This document shows positions 60,095-64,000 of a stretch of DNA of 64,000 bases, piece after piece; position 1 is the first letter of the stretch; each line of letters opens with the position of its first letter. The notes under the pieces were generated by a model. The model was given only the letters and a program-made list of their open reading frames with translations, did no database searches and had not been told where the DNA came from. The DNA comes from DASYQD01 sp963837455. Its GTDB lineage: Bacteria > Acidobacteriota > Thermoanaerobaculia > Multivoradales > JAIOJS01. A program made the translations under genes and the position numbers. The stretch spans positions 930,001-994,000 of the forward strand of contig CAWINM010000001.1 in the NCBI GenBank assembly GCA_963837455.1, given 5' to 3'.

Positions 60095-61723
60095 TCAACG
60101 AACGTAGCCGAGGCTGCGTAGCTTGCGCTCGAGCTCGGGATCCTCCGCGCGCGGGCGGCTCGGCGACCCCTTCCCGACCCAGGCGCGCAGCGCCCGGGCG
60201 AGCGCAGCCGCCTCACGGGGGTGCGACGCGCTGACGTCACGCGTCTCGCCGGGGTCGGCGGCGAGGTCATAGAGCACGCGCCGGTAGCCGCCTTCGAGGC
60301 GCGGGTACTCGACCAGCTTGAAGCGCGCGGTCCGCGCCGTCCGCTCGCGAGCGCTCTCGGGGGGCCACCGCTTCCACGCTGGCAGCAGCCGCGCGATCTC
60401 CTGCGGGTGCTGCGCCGCCACGTCCCGGGCCAGCGCAGGGTCGCTCTCGTGGTCGTAGAGCAGGAACACCCCTGGGCGCTGCCGGGGAATCTGGCACAGC
60501 GACCAGCGCTCGTCATTGACGCAGACCCGCCACCAGATGCGCCCGGTGGTCACGTGCTCCACCGCCTCGTTCCAGATCGCCGTGCCGCTCTCGGCGAACA
60601 CCGGCCGGCGGCTGGCCGGCGGCGGCGCTGGTCCCACCGCCAGCCGGCGCGACAGGTCGCGCCCCGCCACCCCCGCCGGCGTTGGGAGCCCGAGACGGGC
60701 GACCACGGTCGGCAGCACGTCGATCAGGCTCACCGCGCTCGAGTCGTGACGGCCGCTGGCGATACCAGGCCCGGAGAACACGAGCGGCACACGCAGGCCG
60801 GCATCATCGACGTTGTCCCCGTGCTCGTACCAGAGGTTGCCTTCGCCGAAGTTCTCGCCGTGGTCGGCGGTGAACACCACCAGCGTGTCCGCGAGCAGAC
60901 GCCGGCGGCTGAGCCCGGCGAGCAGGCGACCGATCTCGTGATCCGTGTAGGCGACCTCGGCGCCGTACAGACGCCGACAGTCGTCGCGCGCCGGAGCGGC
61001 CACGCCGCCGACGTTGGAGAAGAGCCGTCCGCCCTGGTCACGGTGCGCACCGAAGTAGTCGTAGAGCTGCCAGCAGCGCCGGGCGTCGACGCCGTCCTGC
61101 CACGGCGACGGCGGCCGGTAGGCGAAGTGGGGGTCGAAGTAGAAGACCCAGAGAAAGAACGGCCGTTCGCGAGGCGCCCCCGAGAGCAGCGCGAGGGCGG
61201 CGTCCGTGGTGGTCTCCGCCCAGCCCGGTCGCGTCGGAGGGACGTCGGTGAGGTCGCGGTAGAGCTTGCCGTGCTGGCGGGCGATCAGGGAGTCGTAGTC
61301 GACGAAGCGCCGAAAGCCGCGGGCGAGCCCCTCCTTGGCGCTCGCCGACGCGTTCGCACTCACCGCCAGGGTGGTGTACCCGCGTTGCGCCAGCATCTCG
61401 GCGAGAGTCGGCACGTCACCTCGAATGGGGTCTCCCACGTCGCGGCTGCCATGGGTCTTGGGCCAGGTGCCGGTGAGCAGCGAGGCGAGACCGGGGGTCG
61501 TACGCGGCAGCGGAGTGATCGCCTCGGTGAACACGGTGCCGCCCGCCGCCAGCCGGTCCAGGTTCGGCGTCCGGGCCGCGGCGTCGCCGGCGAAGCCCAG
61601 GGCATCGGCGCGCAGGGTGTCCACCGAGAGGATCAGCACGTTGCGGGGAACCGCCGGCCGCCGGCCATGGCACGCAGCGAGCGAGCCGAGCACCAGCAGC
61701 GAAACGGCGAGGCGCCGGCTCAC
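60095..61723 (-). CDS. sulfatase-like lipoprotein of the alkaline-phosphatase superfamily
   Basis: A 542-residue protein with a lipoprotein signal (LVLGSLAACHG; lipobox LAAC). Metal-site blocks NVLILSVDTLRADALGFAG, FFLWVFYFDPHFAYRPP and FTADHGENFGEGNLWYEHG are complete. The nucleophile region PLPRTTPGLASLLTGTWP lacks the Cys/Ser formylglycine motif and offers Thr instead, as in the other sulfatase-like gene here. The tail ends RKLRSLGYVR. The GTG start overlaps the GT39 stop by four bases. It likely acts at the periplasmic membrane surface on the same glycan. Confidence 0.82.
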   Translation of the reverse strand: MSRRLAVSLLVLGSLAACHGRRPAVPRNVLILSVDTLRADALGFAGDAAARTPNLDRLAAGGTVFTEAITPLPRTTPGLASLLTGTWPKTHGSRDVGDPIRGDVPTLAEMLAQRGYTTLAVSANASASAKEGLARGFRRFVDYDSLIARQHGKLYRDLTDVPPTRPGWAETTTDAALALLSGAPRERPFFLWVFYFDPHFAYRPPSPWQDGVDARRCWQLYDYFGAHRDQGGRLFSNVGGVAAPARDDCRRLYGAEVAYTDHEIGRLLAGLSRRRLLADTLVVFTADHGENFGEGNLWYEHGDNVDDAGLRVPLVFSGPGIASGRHDSSAVSLIDVLPTVVARLGLPTPAGVAGRDLSRRLAVGPAPPPASRRPVFAESGTAIWNEAVEHVTTGRIWWRVCVNDERWSLCQIPRQRPGVFLLYDHESDPALARDVAAQHPQEIARLLPAWKRWPPESARERTARTARFKLVEYPRLEGGYRRVLYDLAADPGETRDVSASHPREAAALARALRAWVGKGSPSRPRAEDPELERKLRSLGYVR

Positions 61724-63522
61724 CGGTGGGACGCCGCAGGGCGCGCCGGGGACAAGCCCGGGTGCTTCGCGGTCTCCGGCAGCCGGTAGAGGTGGAACGT
61801 GCCCGCGACCCACCCGTGGTCCTCCCCCCGCCGGACGCGCCGCCAGAGCGGCCGATAGCCGCGGGCGAGCCGCCGCAGCCCGGAGGCGTCACCGAGGGCG
61901 GCTGGCTGGGCTCTCAGGATGGCAGGAACGAACTGCTCGACGAGAACGCTGACGGCGTACCACCCCGGAGGGGTCGCCGCCCCGGGGCCGATCAGCTCGG
62001 CAGCGGGAAGGTACGCGTGCAGCGCCTCCGCAGGCAGCCCCGGGTAGAGCACGCGCAGGCCCCGTGCTCCCCGCTCGCGCGCCGCAGTCGCGAGCGCGAC
62101 GAAGCTCTGGCGATACTCGAGATCGCCGTGCGAAAAGGCGAAGCGCGCCGGATTGCGATCTCCCAGCCACCAGGTGTTGGTGGCCGCCAGCCAGAGGGGG
62201 CTCAGGGCCAGCGACTCGATGGCCAGCGCCGCGACCAAACCGAGCCCGAGCCAGGGCCGGCGGGCAAGGGCCACGGCCAGCGGCAGCAGCAGCATGGGGG
62301 CGATCGGCAGCAGGTGGCGCACCCCGCCGATGTCGTAGCTCGAGCCGATCGCGGCGCCGAGGTACACAACAACGGTGACGACGACGAGCACGGCGTCGGC
62401 GCGCAGCCTGGGGATCCGCACCGCGCCCGCCCGCCAGCGGCTCGCAGCGAGGGCTGCGGCCGTGACGAGGATGGCCAGCGGCGTCTTGAGCGCAATCACG
62501 GCGGGGAAGTACCAGCGGAAGCCGCCGCTGTCGACGCGACCGAACAGGTAGCACTGGTAGACGCCGATGGCGCTCTGCGCGCGCACGCCGAGCAGACCGG
62601 TCAACCATTCCCCGGCCGCCGGCACCCTGGCAGCGAGCTCGACGAGCCACGGCTCGGCGCCGCGCAGCCGCTCGCCAACCATCAACGTGCCGCGGCCCTC
62701 GCTGTAGGCCGCCGCTGTGGCCCGCAGGCTCCGAGCCGTCGCCGCTCGGTTGGCAGCGGCGTACACCGACCCCACGACGGCGAGGGCGACGAGGACGGCG
62801 ATCGCCGGCTCGAGGACCAGGCGGAGCCAGCCCCGCTTCCGCGTCGCCACGGCGTAGGAGAAGGCGACCACTGCCGTCGGCAGCAGCAGCACGGCAGTGA
62901 ACTTCGTGACCAGGCCAAGGCCCAGCGCGAGACCGCCGAGAGCGGCCCGCCGCGGCGACGGCGAGGTCGCGTAGCCGATCGCCGCCAGCAGCGTCAGCTG
63001 TGCCGCCAGGGCCACCGGCGCATCGGTGAGGACCATGGCGAGGAACGGCACGAACGGGAAGGCCAGGCCCAGCATCAGGGCCAGCAGCAGGCCTGCCCAG
63101 GCGCCACCGAAGTGACGACCGAGCGCGGCGCAGGCGACGAGCAGGGGCAGCCCGAAGACGATGAGCATCGCGCCGCGTCCTGCGATCGTGATGCGCTGGA
63201 GCCGATCGCGGTCGCGGTAAAGCGAGGCCATCGCGGGCAGCGCCTGCTCGACCCGCAGCGGCGGCAGAAGCGGCGCTTCGCGCAACGTGGGCAGGGCCCC
63301 CACCAGCTTGGCGAGCGGCGGGTGCTCCCAGTTGAGGAGATTGGCGCCGTAGCGCAGCGCTTGGTGGCCGGCGAGCAGGTGGTGGGCCTCGTCGCCAGTC
63401 AACGACTGCCCCTGGATGGCGAGGAACTGGAGGACGAGGACGAGCGCCAGCCCGATGCCAGCGGCGCCCGCCAGCAGGCGAGGGTCGCGAGCCGCCGCTC
63501 GCGGCGAGGCCACGCTGCGCAT
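61720..63522 (-). CDS. GT39/ArnT-like membrane glycosyltransferase
   Basis: A 600-residue GT-C protein. After helix 1 (about residues 20-37), the first loop is SLTGDEAHHLLAGHQALRYG with the DE-type acidic pair. NWEHPPLAKLVGALP is the typical HPPL second motif. About twelve helices follow (to about 445), then a periplasmic C-terminal domain (about 455-600). Such enzymes move a sugar from polyprenyl phosphate onto lipid A, protein or polymer. It is coupled to the sulfatase-like lipoprotein gene by GTGA and resembles the truncated gene at the left edge. Confidence 0.85.
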   Translation of the reverse strand: MRSVASPRAAARDPRLLAGAAGIGLALVLVLQFLAIQGQSLTGDEAHHLLAGHQALRYGANLLNWEHPPLAKLVGALPTLREAPLLPPLRVEQALPAMASLYRDRDRLQRITIAGRGAMLIVFGLPLLVACAALGRHFGGAWAGLLLALMLGLAFPFVPFLAMVLTDAPVALAAQLTLLAAIGYATSPSPRRAALGGLALGLGLVTKFTAVLLLPTAVVAFSYAVATRKRGWLRLVLEPAIAVLVALAVVGSVYAAANRAATARSLRATAAAYSEGRGTLMVGERLRGAEPWLVELAARVPAAGEWLTGLLGVRAQSAIGVYQCYLFGRVDSGGFRWYFPAVIALKTPLAILVTAAALAASRWRAGAVRIPRLRADAVLVVVTVVVYLGAAIGSSYDIGGVRHLLPIAPMLLLPLAVALARRPWLGLGLVAALAIESLALSPLWLAATNTWWLGDRNPARFAFSHGDLEYRQSFVALATAARERGARGLRVLYPGLPAEALHAYLPAAELIGPGAATPPGWYAVSVLVEQFVPAILRAQPAALGDASGLRRLARGYRPLWRRVRRGEDHGWVAGTFHLYRLPETAKHPGLSPARPAASHR

Positions 63523-63619
63523 GCGCCGGGCATTGTACGGGATCGCCGCGTTCGGCCTTCGTCGATCGACCGCCGCCGGCCGCTGAAGGATTCACGGTGG
63601 CCCGGCGGTGACAACGACG

Positions 63620-64000
63620 TCAGGTCGTTCCGCCGAGCAGCCAGACGAAGGGACCGACGAGGCTCGGGGTGTCCTCACGCCACCCGACCACCGTGAGCTC
63701 GCGGCGGCCACTGAGGCGGCAAAGGTCAGCCGCGGCGGCGTCCAGGGGCCTACCCGCCGGTGCCAGCGCGGCGGGAAACGCGCGCGGCGAGGGTGAGAGC
63801 AGCCATCGCCAGCCCTCGCCGGTCGGTGCCTCGCGAGCGGCACGGCGCACCGGTGGGGCACCGCCGGGAAGGGCGAGGACGAGCCGTCCGAGCGCGGGAA
63901 ACCAACGACTGTAGTAGCGCCGGCGGGAGCTCGCGAAGCGCTTGGCCCATTCCTCGGGGTGAGCGGAGTGGCCCCAGCGATGTACCGCGCGTGCGGCAGG
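63620..64000 (-). CDS. protein of unknown function, N-terminus beyond the window
   Basis: The last 126 codons of a minus-strand frame that continues past the right edge. The visible part begins PAARAVHRWGHSAHPEEWAK and is rich in Arg and Trp (ASSRRRYYSRWFPALGRLV), then alternates short hydrophobic strands with loops. It ends GPFVWLLGGTT. No membrane helix or known motif seen in this piece. It is on the same strand as the GT39 gene, 97 bp upstream of its start, and may belong to the glycan locus. Confidence 0.6.
   Translation of the reverse strand, partial: PAARAVHRWGHSAHPEEWAKRFASSRRRYYSRWFPALGRLVLALPGGAPPVRRAAREAPTGEGWRWLLSPSPRAFPAALAPAGRPLDAAAADLCRLSGRRELTVVGWREDTPSLVGPFVWLLGGTT

Noticed and set aside
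61726..63696. A 656-codon plus-strand frame opposite the GT39 gene
   Set aside because: Antisense shadow, Arg/Gln/Gly/Glu-rich with no membrane helices or motifs.

Overview
The window is very GC-rich (about 70% or more by eye) and densely packed on both strands. No gene-free stretch exceeds about 235 bp; the largest are 38462-38695, 57594-57795 and 32587-32785. I see no tRNA, rRNA, CRISPR array, prophage or replication origin. Gene content is that of a free-living, didermic, heterotrophic bacterium. The combination of a CBM9/DUF5916-type protein, S9 peptidases, sulfatase-like proteins ending in a ...LGY.. tail, many ECF sigma/anti-sigma pairs and PEGA and CsgG-type proteins suggests Acidobacteriota, perhaps a Thermoanaerobaculia-like lineage. 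This is an inference from gene style; no taxonomic search was possible. Isolated and clustered one-base insertions suggest a metagenome or lightly polished assembly.

Left part (1-25946): a minus-strand housekeeping run (def, an IS200-like insertion, rlmH, a DksA/TraR regulator, holA, a truncated membrane glycosyltransferase) is followed by a plus-strand hydrolase-ileS-phosphohexomutase run. In that run ileS and the mutase are shredded by at least a dozen frameshifts between about 7.1 and 11 kb. Next come a GNAT, a DUF1697/S9-peptidase pair, two decayed genes (DUF4019 and CBM9 remnants), a YugP-like protease, an SDR, a SigK/RskA-type pair, thymidine kinase, an A-type Fe-S carrier, an aquaporin and YgfZ.

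Middle part (26014-48655): a minus-strand catabolic array encodes an acyl-CoA carboxylase beta subunit, a GNAT, AtuA, a four-helix membrane protein, a free-standing AtuA C-terminal domain and an enoyl-CoA hydratase. It looks like a leucine/acyclic-terpene-type acyl-CoA pathway. Divergent to it is a fused MoaD-MoaE molybdopterin synthase. Then follow a membrane-anchored gluzincin, an ECF sigma/anti-sigma/PDZ operon, an AidB-like acyl-CoA dehydrogenase, a sigma-54 two-component system, a haloalkane-dehalogenase/OleB-like hydrolase, CsgG and PEGA envelope proteins, and a second ECF sigma/anti-sigma pair coupled to a YbjQ protein.

Right part (48678-64000): a surface-glycan locus encodes GT2, GT4, a PIG-L deacetylase/GT2 fusion, two sulfatase-like alkaline-phosphatase-superfamily proteins, a large GNAT, an ALG5-like GT2, a zinc-ribbon methyltransferase, a YfhO-like membrane protein and a GT39-type transferase. 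Together these could build, decorate and export or remodel a lipid-linked polysaccharide.

Many genes within operons overlap by four bases (GTGA or ATGA), which indicates tight translational coupling and fixes several starts.
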